A stretch of 64,000 bases of DNA from Exiguobacterium sp. J17977 (GCF_018616375.1 NZ_JAEQBB010000002.1:1-64000); one strand, 5' to 3'; numbered from the stretch's first letter, positions 49,759 to 57,973 are shown. Made by a program: numbers and translations. Notes: generated from the sequence alone by a model not told the origin.

Positions 49759-50664
49759 ATGAAACTGACAACAACCGCTAGCCTCTCATCCCCTGACGTG
49801 CTCCGCGCCCTCGAAGCCAACGTGGCGATGATACGATTCGACCGTCAACGACGCGTCGTCGATGTGAACGACCTTTTCGCCAAGGCGATGAAATATAAAC
49901 GTGATGAAATGATTGGGATGCACCATCACTTGTTCTGCACACCAAGTTTCGTCAGCAGCCCCGACTATCAAGCGTTTTGGAACAAGCTGTTCGACGGATT
50001 CAGTTCGGCCGACAAAATCGAACGGATTGACGCCCGAGGTGACTCGATTTGGCTCGAGGCGACGTATATGCCAATTTATGAACAAGACGAGGTCGTCGGT
50101 GTCGTAAAAATCGCCTCCGACATCACGAGTCGCCAACAAACGATTGAGGAATATGCGCGCTCGTTTCGTGACATGGCCGATAACCTTGACGACCGGGCCC
50201 GTCGTGGCATGGAGGAGAGTCAACAGCTGAAGCAGACGATCGAACGGCTCGACGCGGACTCGAATCAGAACTTGAAGATGCTTGCGAACTTGCAGGAGCA
50301 GGCAGCCGAGATCACGAAAATCGCCAGTACGATTAAAGAGATTGCCGCCCAAACGAACCTGTTGTCACTCAACGCCGCCATCGAGGCCGCGCGGGCAGGG
50401 GAGCACGGACTCGGTTTCAATGTCGTCGCGACCGAGGTCCGGAACTTGTCACGTCTCGTCGAACGCGCCGTCATCGAAGTGCGTGCGAACACGGACGGGA
50501 TGAACAAAGAACTCGTCTCGATCGTCGACGGTGTCACTCGCTCCAGTGCAGACATCCAAGAGAGTGTGCGCATCATGGAACAGACGCTCGAGCGGTTCGC
50601 ACATATCGAACAGTCGGCCGAATCACTGAACGGCACGGCCGAGCGGTTCACGTCCGCCATCTAA
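49759..50664 (+). CDS. Soluble PAS-domain methyl-accepting chemotaxis protein
   Basis: Cytosolic chemoreceptor of 301 residues without membrane segments or HAMP. An N-terminal PAS domain (about 12-120; MIRFDRQRRVVDVNDLFAKAMKYKRDEMIGMHH, IWLEATYMPIYE) is followed by a short coiled-coil and the MCP signalling tip IKEIAAQTNLLSLNAAIEAARAGEHGLGFNVVATEVRNLSRL. The helical arms are much shorter than in classical receptors. It may sense oxygen, redox or a small ligand and act on CheA/CheW. The PAS domain has no clear haem or flavin signature. The start ATG has a modest TAGGA site. Confidence 0.85.
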   Translation: MKLTTTASLSSPDVLRALEANVAMIRFDRQRRVVDVNDLFAKAMKYKRDEMIGMHHHLFCTPSFVSSPDYQAFWNKLFDGFSSADKIERIDARGDSIWLEATYMPIYEQDEVVGVVKIASDITSRQQTIEEYARSFRDMADNLDDRARRGMEESQQLKQTIERLDADSNQNLKMLANLQEQAAEITKIASTIKEIAAQTNLLSLNAAIEAARAGEHGLGFNVVATEVRNLSRLVERAVIEVRANTDGMNKELVSIVDGVTRSSADIQESVRIMEQTLERFAHIEQSAESLNGTAERFTSAI

Positions 50665-50716
50665 AAAACCAATCGGACATGCCCCGTGAGAAGGGCACGT
50701 TCAATTGGTTTTTTTG
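50662..50716. terminator. Bidirectional terminator
   Basis: AAAACCAAT and ATTGGTTTT arms with an inner TGCCC/GGGCA pair and T runs on both strands lie between the chemoreceptor and the YgjP-like gene. Confidence 0.85.
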
Positions 50717-51357
50717 ATTTGCAGTGTATGGCCATACTGTTTCAACCAGGCCATCGCGCCGGTGACATCAGGATAGACTGATGCGAGCGTCGACCAGAAC
50801 GCTTTCGAGTGGTCGAAATGGACGAGATGGGCCCATTCGTGGGCGATGACGTAATCCATTACTTCTTTTGGAGCGAGCATGAGCCGGACGTTGATGGAAA
50901 TCGTACCGGTCGAACTGCACGACCCCCAGCGCGTCTTTTGATGGCCGATGCGAATCCGGTTCGCCTTCACGCCGAGCATACGTTCATAATGGGGCGCACG
51001 CGTCGTGACATAAGTGAGAGCCCGTTCGCGAAGCCAGGCCTCGTACGCTTCCCGAAGTGATGACTCGTCCCACGTAGCGGGACAGTGAAAGTTTTCACCG
51101 TCGAAGCGGAACGTCGTCTCGGAATCACATTTGATGAGCAAGAACGTCTCCCCATGAAGAAGCAGTCTGTCATCGGGCAAGACGTCACGCTTAGGTAGTG
51201 CCGCGAGGCGTTCCGCGATCCAGCCGGCATGATTCGATAAAATCGTCTCGACGACCCGGTTCGGGAGTCGCGCCGGAATCCGCAGCTCGATGCCGTCCGG
51301 TGTCACGAAAAAGGCTGCTCGTTTCCGGCGTTTATGGCGGATGACGGTCACGGTCAT
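50701..51357 (-). CDS. YgjP-like metal-dependent hydrolase (M48/DUF45-like)
   Basis: Predicted zinc metalloprotein of 218 residues. The N-terminal half is a beta domain (RAAFFVTPDGIELRIPARLP). The C-terminal half has the family motif TRWGSCSSTGTISINVRLMLAP, then HEWAHLVHFDHSKAFW (HExxH, third His downstream). The YgjP/WLM group is proposed to be proteases or pyrophosphatases; the substrate is unknown. ATG 51357 follows AAGGAGGTGAA, and the longer in-frame reading to 51417 lacks such a site. The gene is divergent from the PatB-like lyase. Confidence 0.85.
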   Translation of the reverse strand: MTVTVIRHKRRKRAAFFVTPDGIELRIPARLPNRVVETILSNHAGWIAERLAALPKRDVLPDDRLLLHGETFLLIKCDSETTFRFDGENFHCPATWDESSLREAYEAWLRERALTYVTTRAPHYERMLGVKANRIRIGHQKTRWGSCSSTGTISINVRLMLAPKEVMDYVIAHEWAHLVHFDHSKAFWSTLASVYPDVTGAMAWLKQYGHTLQIKKTN

Positions 51358-51473
51358 CGGGTTCACCTCCTTGAAGTATCTTGGTCGATTATAGCCGACA
51401 CGCCCCGAATCTGCCATCGTTTTGCGGACTCATGCGCTCGTTTTTTGTTACAGTAGATGTAGGAGGGATGAAC

Positions 51474-52646
51474 ATGAAATCAATCTTACATCAATCGCTT
51501 GACCGGACGGGAACGGATTCAGTGAAATGGGACGGTCTCGACAGATGGTTCCATTTGAAAGAGGACGTCTTGCCGCTCTGGGTCGCAGACATCGATATTC
51601 GCACAGCGCCGTCCATCTCAGAGGCGCTCACGGCACGGGCAGCGACAGGGGAGTTCGGGTATACGCTGTTCTCGAGAGACGCGCAAGCCGCCGTGAGTTC
51701 ATGGTACGACCGCCGTCACAAGCTCAAGGTCGATGCCAATCACGTACTGTTCTCGAACGGCGTCGTGCCTGGATTGACACACATCGTCGAGGCGTTGACC
51801 GAGGAAGGAGACGGAATCGTCATCCAATCGCCCGTCTACCCGCCGTTTCATGAACTCGTGACCGGGTTGAAACGGGAGTTGCTCGATGCCCCGCTCCGTC
51901 AAACTGATGGCCGCTACGAGATGGACTTTGATGCGCTTGAGACGCAGATGCGCAAGGCGAAGCTGTTCTTGCTCTGCTCGCCGCATAACCCGGTCGGACG
52001 GGTATGGACCGAGGCCGAGCTGAAGCAAGTTGTCGAACTGGCGCGTCGCCATGACGTCATCCTCGTCGCGGATGAGATTCATGCCGACTTGACTTATCCG
52101 TCACAACGACACACCGCTCTCAACCGCCTCGATGACGATGTCATCACGGTGAGTGCCCCATCGAAGGCGTTCAATATCGCCGGGTTGTTCGCATCGTATA
52201 TCATCTGTCCGGACGATGCGATGCGCAAGCGGATCATCCAAGTACAGAACAAACACCATGTGCTGCCGACACCGTTCGCGAACACGGCCATCACCGCCGC
52301 CTATGCGGACCCGCGGGCCGAGCGTTGGCTCGACCAGTTGACGGCCGAACTCGAGGAGCAGGCGAGTTACCTCGTCGAGCGGTTCCAGGAAGAATTGCCC
52401 CAATTGAAGACGTTCCTGCCTGAGGCGAGTTATCTCCTTTGGATCGACTTCGCGGCGCTCAACTTAGAACCGGAAGCGCGAAAGAAGTGGCTGCATGAGG
52501 ACGTCCGCCTGTTCTTGTCGCCAGGTCGCCCGTTCGGCGAGTCGGGCCAGACGTTCGAACGAATCAATTTCGGGACGTCCCGCGCCATTCTCGACGAGGC
52601 GTTCAAACGTCTCCGTGAACATGCTGACGGAAAGGCGTTTGTATGA
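51474..52646 (+). CDS. patB: PatB/MalY-type C-S lyase (cystathionine beta-lyase-like aminotransferase)
   Basis: PLP enzyme of 390 residues. Family hallmarks: SVKWDG at the start, LPLWVADIDI (MalY/PatB-specific), PVYPPFHE, CSPHNPVGRVW, ADEIHADL and the PLP Lys in SAPSKAFNIAGL. PatB cleaves C-S bonds of cystathionine or cysteine conjugates, producing pyruvate and a thiol, and so joins the sulfur theme around metQNI, although it is 6 kb away. No riboswitch precedes it. ATG 51474 is seven bases from AGGAGG. Confidence 0.88.
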   Translation: MKSILHQSLDRTGTDSVKWDGLDRWFHLKEDVLPLWVADIDIRTAPSISEALTARAATGEFGYTLFSRDAQAAVSSWYDRRHKLKVDANHVLFSNGVVPGLTHIVEALTEEGDGIVIQSPVYPPFHELVTGLKRELLDAPLRQTDGRYEMDFDALETQMRKAKLFLLCSPHNPVGRVWTEAELKQVVELARRHDVILVADEIHADLTYPSQRHTALNRLDDDVITVSAPSKAFNIAGLFASYIICPDDAMRKRIIQVQNKHHVLPTPFANTAITAAYADPRAERWLDQLTAELEEQASYLVERFQEELPQLKTFLPEASYLLWIDFAALNLEPEARKKWLHEDVRLFLSPGRPFGESGQTFERINFGTSRAILDEAFKRLREHADGKAFV

Positions 52647-52716
52647 ATCAAGAAACGGGAAAAATTTCACAATGAGCCACACGAGAACGATGGCCACGGA
52701 AAGCGAGTGAATGTGA

Positions 52717-53928
52717 ATGGAGACGATCAATTGGAAAAAGAAGATGGAGGAACAACTGAGGCGTAGCGGATTCACGTTACAAGTCGAGAACATGGCCAAC
52801 CTCGGTCTGACGGAGATTCATGCGTCATCATCCCCATTGATCTCGTATCCGCTCCGGATTCGCCTGTACGTCCGCATGGGGTGGCTCATGTGCACGGTCG
52901 ATGCGACATCGGTCGACCGGAACGAGGACCATCCGCTGTTCGAACGGATGATTGCCGCCGTGTTCGAGCGCATCGTCCGACACTTGTATCACGCCTATGA
53001 CTTCCATGTCTTGACGTATATCGGCAATACCGGCAACTATATCGCACCGAAAGAATCAGAGACGGGAGAAATCGTGCGCTTGCTCGCGCAACTGTGGACC
53101 GACCGCTCCTATCTGCACCTCGAGACGTATGAAGAGTATCCGGCCCTATATGTGACACCACCTTGGGCGCACCAAGCCTACGCGTTCGAAAGCACCGAGG
53201 ACGAATGGATTATCTATGCGGGCCGGAGCGGCCGTCCGGCGACGGACTATCGCGCCGACGGGACCGAGCTCAAACCGCATCGACTGGCCGAAGGGGACCT
53301 GTTCTTCCCGGTGCATCGCATCAAAAAGGACCGCGGCACGCTCGCGCTCGCCGAATGGATACGGCTTGAGCGTCGCGAGGTCGAGGATTTCATGCTCGCC
53401 TTCATGAAGACGATTCAGAAATTCGACCCTGCCTTCGGCTATTCATGGGGTGGGACAGATACGTTTTTCCACGGGGTTCCGGTTGAGCCGTATGCACAAG
53501 TGCTCCGGCTCGAGAGCGGAAAACGGCGCTACCGGGTCATGAACAATTCGGCCAAGCGGCTGTTCGCCGTCGCGAACGACCCGCTTGAATGTTTGAAGGA
53601 AGTGGAGCAGACGCTCCGGACGGTCCGTTTGCCGGAGCAACGGGTCTCCTCGCTCGGCCAGCTCGTGATGGGCATTTGGCAGCAGTTCGAGCCCGATGAA
53701 TCGACCTATATCCAGGAAGTCGCCTATCGCGGCATTTCCCAGTTCCAAATCGAAGAAAAGATTGGCCATGCGTTGGCGAACCGCCAACGCGTCCGCTGGG
53801 TCGAGAAGTCCGACCCGCACCAATCCATCATCGAGTTCGCCCATCTTCGGATTTCATTCCCAAAACGACCACCCGGTATCGTCACCGTCGAGCCGGTTGA
53901 ATCTTCCTATGAGAGAGGTGCCCTATGA
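52717..53928 (+). CDS. Hypothetical protein
   Basis: Not recognised. A 403-residue cytosolic protein rich in aromatic residues (WAHQAYAFESTEDEWIIYAG, PAFGYSWGGTDTFFHGVPVEPYAQ). It has no signal peptide, membrane segment or known catalytic motif. Secondary structure looks mixed, with a helical C-terminal region (SSLGQLVMGIWQQFEPDES). Its stop overlaps the start of the next gene by four bases (ATGA), so the two proteins are probably partners. The ribosome binding site is weak (GCGAGTG). GC content resembles the neighbours. Confidence 0.7.
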   Translation: METINWKKKMEEQLRRSGFTLQVENMANLGLTEIHASSSPLISYPLRIRLYVRMGWLMCTVDATSVDRNEDHPLFERMIAAVFERIVRHLYHAYDFHVLTYIGNTGNYIAPKESETGEIVRLLAQLWTDRSYLHLETYEEYPALYVTPPWAHQAYAFESTEDEWIIYAGRSGRPATDYRADGTELKPHRLAEGDLFFPVHRIKKDRGTLALAEWIRLERREVEDFMLAFMKTIQKFDPAFGYSWGGTDTFFHGVPVEPYAQVLRLESGKRRYRVMNNSAKRLFAVANDPLECLKEVEQTLRTVRLPEQRVSSLGQLVMGIWQQFEPDESTYIQEVAYRGISQFQIEEKIGHALANRQRVRWVEKSDPHQSIIEFAHLRISFPKRPPGIVTVEPVESSYERGAL

Positions 53929-55070
53929 GAATCGTCGACGCACGTGCCATGTCAATCAGCCATGAGGATTTAATCGCCGTCACCGAGACGTCCGTCTACT
54001 ATCGGGAGAAGACTGGCGAGACGAGTTTCTCGATTTATCGTTATGATGAAGAGGATGGTGCCGTCACACCGATCAGTCATCGTGTCTATGAAGACTACGG
54101 CATCTCGAAGCTGTTCGTCAGTGATGCCCGCGTCTATTTCTTGAACGAAACGCCAGACCGGACCGGTGTCGTCCGCACGGAGTTGATTGCGTTCGACTAC
54201 CGCTCCGGACAAGAGGATGTGCTGGCGACGTTCGAGAAACGCGGCAACAGCACGCTCTATTGGGTGCTCGCGGACCGTTACTTCCTCTTCTTGACGAGTT
54301 TTGGCGATACCGACGAGGCTTGGTTGTATGATGCGGAGACGGCGTTCCAAGAGCGGGTCCGCGACGAGCGGCTCGTCGGCCATGCCGGCAAGTTCCGTGA
54401 GCTCTATCTGTTCTCGACCGAACTCGATGGCGTGCCATACGTCGTCTGTAACGCCCGCTTGGATGAGTTTGCCTATTATGAGGCACTCGAGGACGGACGG
54501 GTCTCTCCGGACGATGCAATCGACCATTCGGAGGCGATTCTAATCTGTTCGCTCGATGAGGCGGTCGAGGCGATTCGGTCCCGTCAAGACGAGATCCCGT
54601 TCGAGGACTTGATCCGTCTGCATGGGGAAGGGGACACGGTCCAATACTTGGGTGAACGGGACAAGCGTCTCCGGTTCTCGACATTCGTCGACGAGGCGAA
54701 CGAGGAGACGATTTATGAGCTGACCGCTCCGGACGTACTCCGTGAAGTGGCTGTCGTCGACTGGGGTGCCTATGAACCGCTTGACTTCACCTACGATGAT
54801 GTCGGCTCGACGATTTTCATCAAGGTCGAAGAATCGGCGGACCACACCGAACTGATTGACGCGACGACCGGGGCCCGTTTCCTCGACACGGCGCCGTTCG
54901 AGCGCGTGCTCGCCTCGAACTATTTCATCCATGAGTCGGCGGATGAGAGTGGTGGTGGTGGGGGCGTGAGCGTCTTCAATCTCGAGACGAACGAGCGACA
55001 AATGTTCGAGGACGCCTATTACACGGTGCTCGATGAGACGATTGTCATCCTTTCGACAAAGCAGTTATAA
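53925..55070 (+). CDS. Hypothetical acidic protein, possible beta-propeller
   Basis: Not recognised. A 381-residue, strongly acidic cytosolic protein made almost wholly of predicted beta strands in repeating units, such as SVYYREKTGETSFSIYRYDEED, RVYFLNETPDRTGVVRTELIAFDYRSG, RYFLFLTSFGDTDEAWLYDAET and YLFSTELDGVPYVVCNA. The spacing suits a WD- or Kelch-like propeller without canonical motifs. There is no signal peptide. It overlaps the previous gene by four bases. Terminator follows at 55073. Confidence 0.7.
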   Translation: MRIVDARAMSISHEDLIAVTETSVYYREKTGETSFSIYRYDEEDGAVTPISHRVYEDYGISKLFVSDARVYFLNETPDRTGVVRTELIAFDYRSGQEDVLATFEKRGNSTLYWVLADRYFLFLTSFGDTDEAWLYDAETAFQERVRDERLVGHAGKFRELYLFSTELDGVPYVVCNARLDEFAYYEALEDGRVSPDDAIDHSEAILICSLDEAVEAIRSRQDEIPFEDLIRLHGEGDTVQYLGERDKRLRFSTFVDEANEETIYELTAPDVLREVAVVDWGAYEPLDFTYDDVGSTIFIKVEESADHTELIDATTGARFLDTAPFERVLASNYFIHESADESGGGGGVSVFNLETNERQMFEDAYYTVLDETIVILSTKQL

Positions 55071-55072
55071 CG

Positions 55073-55114
55073 AAAACACCTGAACCAATCATCGCGATCG
55101 GTTCAGGTGTTTTA
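55073..55114. terminator. Terminator of the two-gene unknown operon
   Basis: AAAACACCTGAACC and GGTTCAGGTGTTTT arms with an imperfect loop; runs of four A and T on either side. The dif-like repeat starts five bases later. Confidence 0.88.
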
Positions 55115-55118
55115 TATA

Positions 55119-55146
55119 GGTTTACATAATAAGTTATCGTAAACCT
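55119..55146. repeat. dif-like site, left copy
   Basis: A 28-bp site. Its GGTTTACATAA arm is the complement of the XerD-side arm TTATGTAAAC of Bacillus dif, then a 6-base core TAAGTT, then ATCGTAAACCT. The outer ten bases are also a perfect inverted repeat (ATAGGTTTAC at 55116, GTAAACCTAT at 55139). It overlaps the last codons and the stop of the recombinase gene. The first 19 bases are identical to the copy at 57424, in the same orientation. Confidence 0.7.
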
Positions 55147-56144
55147 ATCATGGCTTGTTTTTTCTTCTCGTCGCCGATATGGGCATATACTTGTGTCGTC
55201 GCCACCGATTCGTGACCGAGCAGCTGTTGAATCGTCAGCACGTCAATCCCACTCATAGCGAGCCGGGAGGCGAACGTATGCCGGAGTTTATGCGGCGTGA
55301 CCTGTTTATGCGTCAAGAACGGCAAATACGGTTTCAAACGGTCGATGTGTCCCTTCAACGTGTGTTGCACCGTCCGCACCGAGATGCGCTTGCCTCGCTC
55401 CGATTGGAACAGCGGACCTGACCCGTGACGTCGAAAGGTGTCGAGGAGCGGCTCGAGCGGGGAGGCGATTGGGATGACCCGTTCCTTGTTGCCTTTCCCG
55501 ATGACGCGAATCGTTCCGCTTTCGCGGTCGATATCGTTCCAATCGAGACCGACGAGTTCCGAGACACGCATGCCGGTCAAACCGAGCAGTTGAATCATCA
55601 AGAAATCACGGTCTCGATTGCGCTCGTACCAGCTCGCCTCGCGGTCGGACATACCGACGTTGCTGCGGACGAGCGTCGAGAAGTCGAGCCACTCCTGCTC
55701 CGTCAAATAGACCGGGTTGCGTTTGGCACGCTTCGGCCGCTCGACCGCCTGGAACGGGTTGTGGGCCGTAACGCCCGTCTCAATCAAATGGTTGAACAGC
55801 GATTGCATCGTGGACAATTTACGGTTGATGACGCTCGGGGCGTTATCGAGCTCGAGTGCGAGATACGTCGCGTACGCCTCGGCCCCCGCGTGATCAAACT
55901 CGACGAACGAGTCAATCTCGACCGTCGAAGGGTCGACCTCAGATGCGCTGGCGGCCTCGACCCAGCGGAAAAAATCTAGAAAGTCATACAGATAGCGCTG
56001 CGCGGTCTGTTCGGAATAGTGTTTGGCGGCCAGGTGGTTCAAGAAACGCTGGATGAAGCTCGGCATGCGCTCGTAGCCGCTCAAGTTAAAACGTTTCGTC
56101 GCAACCTTCGTCGGCGCCTGTCCGAGTTGGCGAAATATACTCAA
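55134..56144 (-). CDS. Tyrosine recombinase, Xer-like
   Basis: Site-specific recombinase of 336 residues. The N-terminal SAM-like core-binding domain (about 27-145; IQRFLNHLAAKHYSEQTAQRYLYDFLDFFRWV) precedes the catalytic domain with Arg in GLTGMRVSELVGL, Lys in GKGNKERVIP, HKLRHTFAS, LGHES and the nucleophile Tyr in TTQVYAHIG. It is longer than XerC/XerD (about 300) because of an N-terminal extension and an insert near residue 160-185, and resembles XerS-type or integrase-type enzymes. Its 3' end overlaps a dif-like site, and a second site lies beyond the GGDEF gene, suggesting these are its targets. Confidence 0.85.
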   Translation of the reverse strand: MSIFRQLGQAPTKVATKRFNLSGYERMPSFIQRFLNHLAAKHYSEQTAQRYLYDFLDFFRWVEAASASEVDPSTVEIDSFVEFDHAGAEAYATYLALELDNAPSVINRKLSTMQSLFNHLIETGVTAHNPFQAVERPKRAKRNPVYLTEQEWLDFSTLVRSNVGMSDREASWYERNRDRDFLMIQLLGLTGMRVSELVGLDWNDIDRESGTIRVIGKGNKERVIPIASPLEPLLDTFRRHGSGPLFQSERGKRISVRTVQHTLKGHIDRLKPYLPFLTHKQVTPHKLRHTFASRLAMSGIDVLTIQQLLGHESVATTQVYAHIGDEKKKQAMIGLR

Positions 56145-56159
56145 AAGATCTCTCCTTGC

Positions 56160-57215
56160 TTACTGATGGATTGACGTGACGATCCGGTCCTTGCCTTCCT
56201 GTTTGCCGGCCCGGAGCCGGTCGTCCGCCTCTTTGACGAGCGTGTCGACGGCCTCGAAACCGGTCCGTGTCGTGACGCCGAACGTCATCGTGACACTGAG
56301 CCGACGGCCGTCATAAATCGTCTCGAGTGCTTTGATGCGTTGCCGCAAGCGCTCAACCGTCTCCATGGCCTCGGTCGCGGACTGGTCCGTCAAGAAGATG
56401 AGGAACTCCTCGCCGCCCCAGCGGATGGCGATTCCGTCGGTTCGGGTTAATGCGGAGGCGACTTGTTTGAGCACGAGGTCACCGCAGTCGTGCCCGTGTT
56501 GCTCGTTGAACACCTTGAAGTGGTCGATGTCTCCTAGCGCGACGGCGTATGGCCGACCGCTGATGACGGCCTCGCGAATCCCGTCTTCGACCAACCGATA
56601 ACCGGTCGTCCGATTATACAAACCGGTCAGCCCGTCCCGTGAGGCGAGCGTGTGTAACCGTTCGTTCGTCCGCTCGAGTTCGGACGTCACCTCGACGACG
56701 GACCCTTCGAAGATGAACGACAGACCGGCAATCAAGGCGATCGTCGACAAGAGGCAAAAGAGGCCCAAGATTTGCTCGAACGATGGCGTGAGCGGTTGCG
56801 TCCCTGTCGTCACATTCACGTATAGGAAACCGTAGATGGTCATGGCGAGCATCGTCGAGGCGACCCGGATGGACCGACTGACGTTCGGCATGAAGAACAC
56901 GCCATAGGCGACCATGATGATGAAATAGTGGACGTTCGCACCCCAACCGAGCACGACCGTCGAGATGATGGCGTTATAGACAACCTCGACGAACAGGCCG
57001 ACAAAGAACGCCCGATAATATCGTTTATGTACAAAATAAAAGGATAGCGTGTAATAGAGAACACTGAGTAGATTCGACCAGGCGAGTACCGTGACATCGA
57101 GTTGCCAAAACGTGATCAAGAACACGACGTGGATGAGCCAAGCGAGCGCGTTCCCGTAAAAAGTGATGCGGTAATTGTATAGTGTACCGCGACGTTCCTC
57201 ATAGGCAGTTCCCAC
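56160..57215 (-). CDS. Membrane-bound GGDEF diguanylate cyclase
   Basis: Cyclic di-GMP synthase of 351 residues. Six hydrophobic segments (about 20-185) form an N-terminal membrane sensor, followed by a coiled-coil linker (VVEVTSELERTNERLHTLASRDG) and a GGDEF domain with active site RWGGEEF, plus DIDHFKVFNEQHGHDCGD for Mg2+ and GTP. The inhibitory RxxD site before GGEEF is degenerate (RTDG), so feedback control may be lost. GTG 57215 is seven bases from AGGAGG. It lies upstream of the recombinase on the same strand with 15 bases between, so one transcript is likely. Confidence 0.88.
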   Translation of the reverse strand: MGTAYEERRGTLYNYRITFYGNALAWLIHVVFLITFWQLDVTVLAWSNLLSVLYYTLSFYFVHKRYYRAFFVGLFVEVVYNAIISTVVLGWGANVHYFIIMVAYGVFFMPNVSRSIRVASTMLAMTIYGFLYVNVTTGTQPLTPSFEQILGLFCLLSTIALIAGLSFIFEGSVVEVTSELERTNERLHTLASRDGLTGLYNRTTGYRLVEDGIREAVISGRPYAVALGDIDHFKVFNEQHGHDCGDLVLKQVASALTRTDGIAIRWGGEEFLIFLTDQSATEAMETVERLRQRIKALETIYDGRRLSVTMTFGVTTRTGFEAVDTLVKEADDRLRAGKQEGKDRIVTSIHQ

Positions 57216-57324
57216 GCGAACACCTCCTGACTCTAAGTATACCGAACTGACATCGATTTGCCCATGGGCGTTCGAGAATCGAGTCAATCGTGTCCTTGCG
57301 AACGCTTTAAATGCGTACATATAA

Positions 57325-57350
57325 TTGCGTGAAATAGATATTTCACGCAA
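57325..57350. promoter_or_regulatory. 26-bp palindrome upstream of the GGDEF gene
   Basis: TTGCGTGAAATA, GA, TATTTCACGCAA: perfect 12-bp arms with a 2-base centre. No T tract follows, so it is more likely an operator than a terminator. It lies 110 bases upstream of the GGDEF start, within its likely promoter region. Confidence 0.5.
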
Positions 57351-57423
57351 CGTTCGTTCGCACTGCATTTTCATCCGAGACACACATCGACCTGAGAACC
57401 GGAGAAAAAACGTCATATAATAT

Positions 57424-57451
57424 GGTTTACATAATAAGTTATGGTGAACCA
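57424..57451. repeat. dif-like site, right copy
   Basis: It has the same GGTTTACATAA arm and TAAGTT core as the left copy, but ATGGTGAACCA in the other arm (differences at positions 20, 23 and 28). Same orientation as the copy at 55119, 2305 bases away. Confidence 0.7.
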
Positions 57452-57509
57452 ATTGATTTGTTTTAAAAATTTGAAAGAGTTACAGTTGTATGATAAAAGA
57501 AAATAAAGC

Positions 57510-57539
57510 TTGAAACGGTGATTCAGGTAAAGGTACACT
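57510..57539 (+). promoter_or_regulatory. Likely promoter of yneT
   Basis: TTGAAA (57510-57515), an 18-base spacer and TACACT (57534-57539). Start would be near 57546, shortly before the GGGGG ribosome binding site. Confidence 0.55.
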
Positions 57540-57568
57540 GAGAACGTAAACAAAAGGGGGATTTCAGG

Positions 57569-57973
57569 ATGGACGATCAACGTTTGAAACAATGGCTCAC
57601 CGAGGCGAAGACGATCGCTGTCGTCGGCGTGTCAGCGAACCCGAACAAGACCGCGAACCAAATCGCGGACTATTTGATTCTGCAAGGTTACACAGTCATC
57701 CCTGTCAATCCGACGCTCGAGACGTGGAACGGACGCAAAGTCTATCCGACGGTCGAGAGCATCCCGGGGCGCGTCGATATCGTCGACGTCTTCCGACGCA
57801 ATGAGTATTTGGCCGGCGTGGCCGAAGATGCCGTCCGACATGGGGATGTCGGTCTCGTCTTTAACCAGCTCGGGCTCACCAGCCCGGACGCCGAGCGGAT
57901 CGCTCGCGATGCCGGACTCGACTACATCGAAAATCGATGCATCTATGTCGAGCACGCCCGCCTTCTCGGTTAA
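57569..57973 (+). CDS. yneT: CoA-binding protein (YneT-like)
   Basis: A 134-residue protein with a Rossmann-like CoA-binding fold (as in succinyl-CoA synthetase alpha): TIAVVGVSANPNKTANQIADYLILQGYTVIPVNPT, then YPTVESIPGRVDIVDVFRR and the C-terminal ENRCIYVEHARL. Function is unknown. In Bacillus yneT directly precedes parE and parC, as here, which supports both the call and a terminus-proximal location. ATG follows GGGGGAT. A terminator lies between it and parE. Confidence 0.9.
   Translation: MDDQRLKQWLTEAKTIAVVGVSANPNKTANQIADYLILQGYTVIPVNPTLETWNGRKVYPTVESIPGRVDIVDVFRRNEYLAGVAEDAVRHGDVGLVFNQLGLTSPDAERIARDAGLDYIENRCIYVEHARLLG

Larger units (their letters stand above)
55119..57451. mobile_element. 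Candidate Xer-exploiting element (recombinase plus GGDEF) between dif-like repeats
   Basis: A segment of about 2.3 kb bounded by two 28-bp dif-like direct repeats. It holds a tyrosine recombinase and a diguanylate cyclase, both on the minus strand. The two sites are identical through one arm and core and differ at three positions, all in the other arm, as expected for attL/attR of elements that integrate at dif (IMEX). It is next to yneT-parE-parC, close to dif in Bacillus. The alternative is a chromosomal single-recombinase dif locus with a degenerate second site. Confidence 0.45.
57216..57568. other. Intergenic region between the GGDEF gene and yneT
   Basis: AT-rich. It holds a 26-bp palindrome (57325-57350), the right dif-like copy (57424-57451) and the yneT promoter (57510-57539). 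No gene is supported. Confidence 0.7.
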
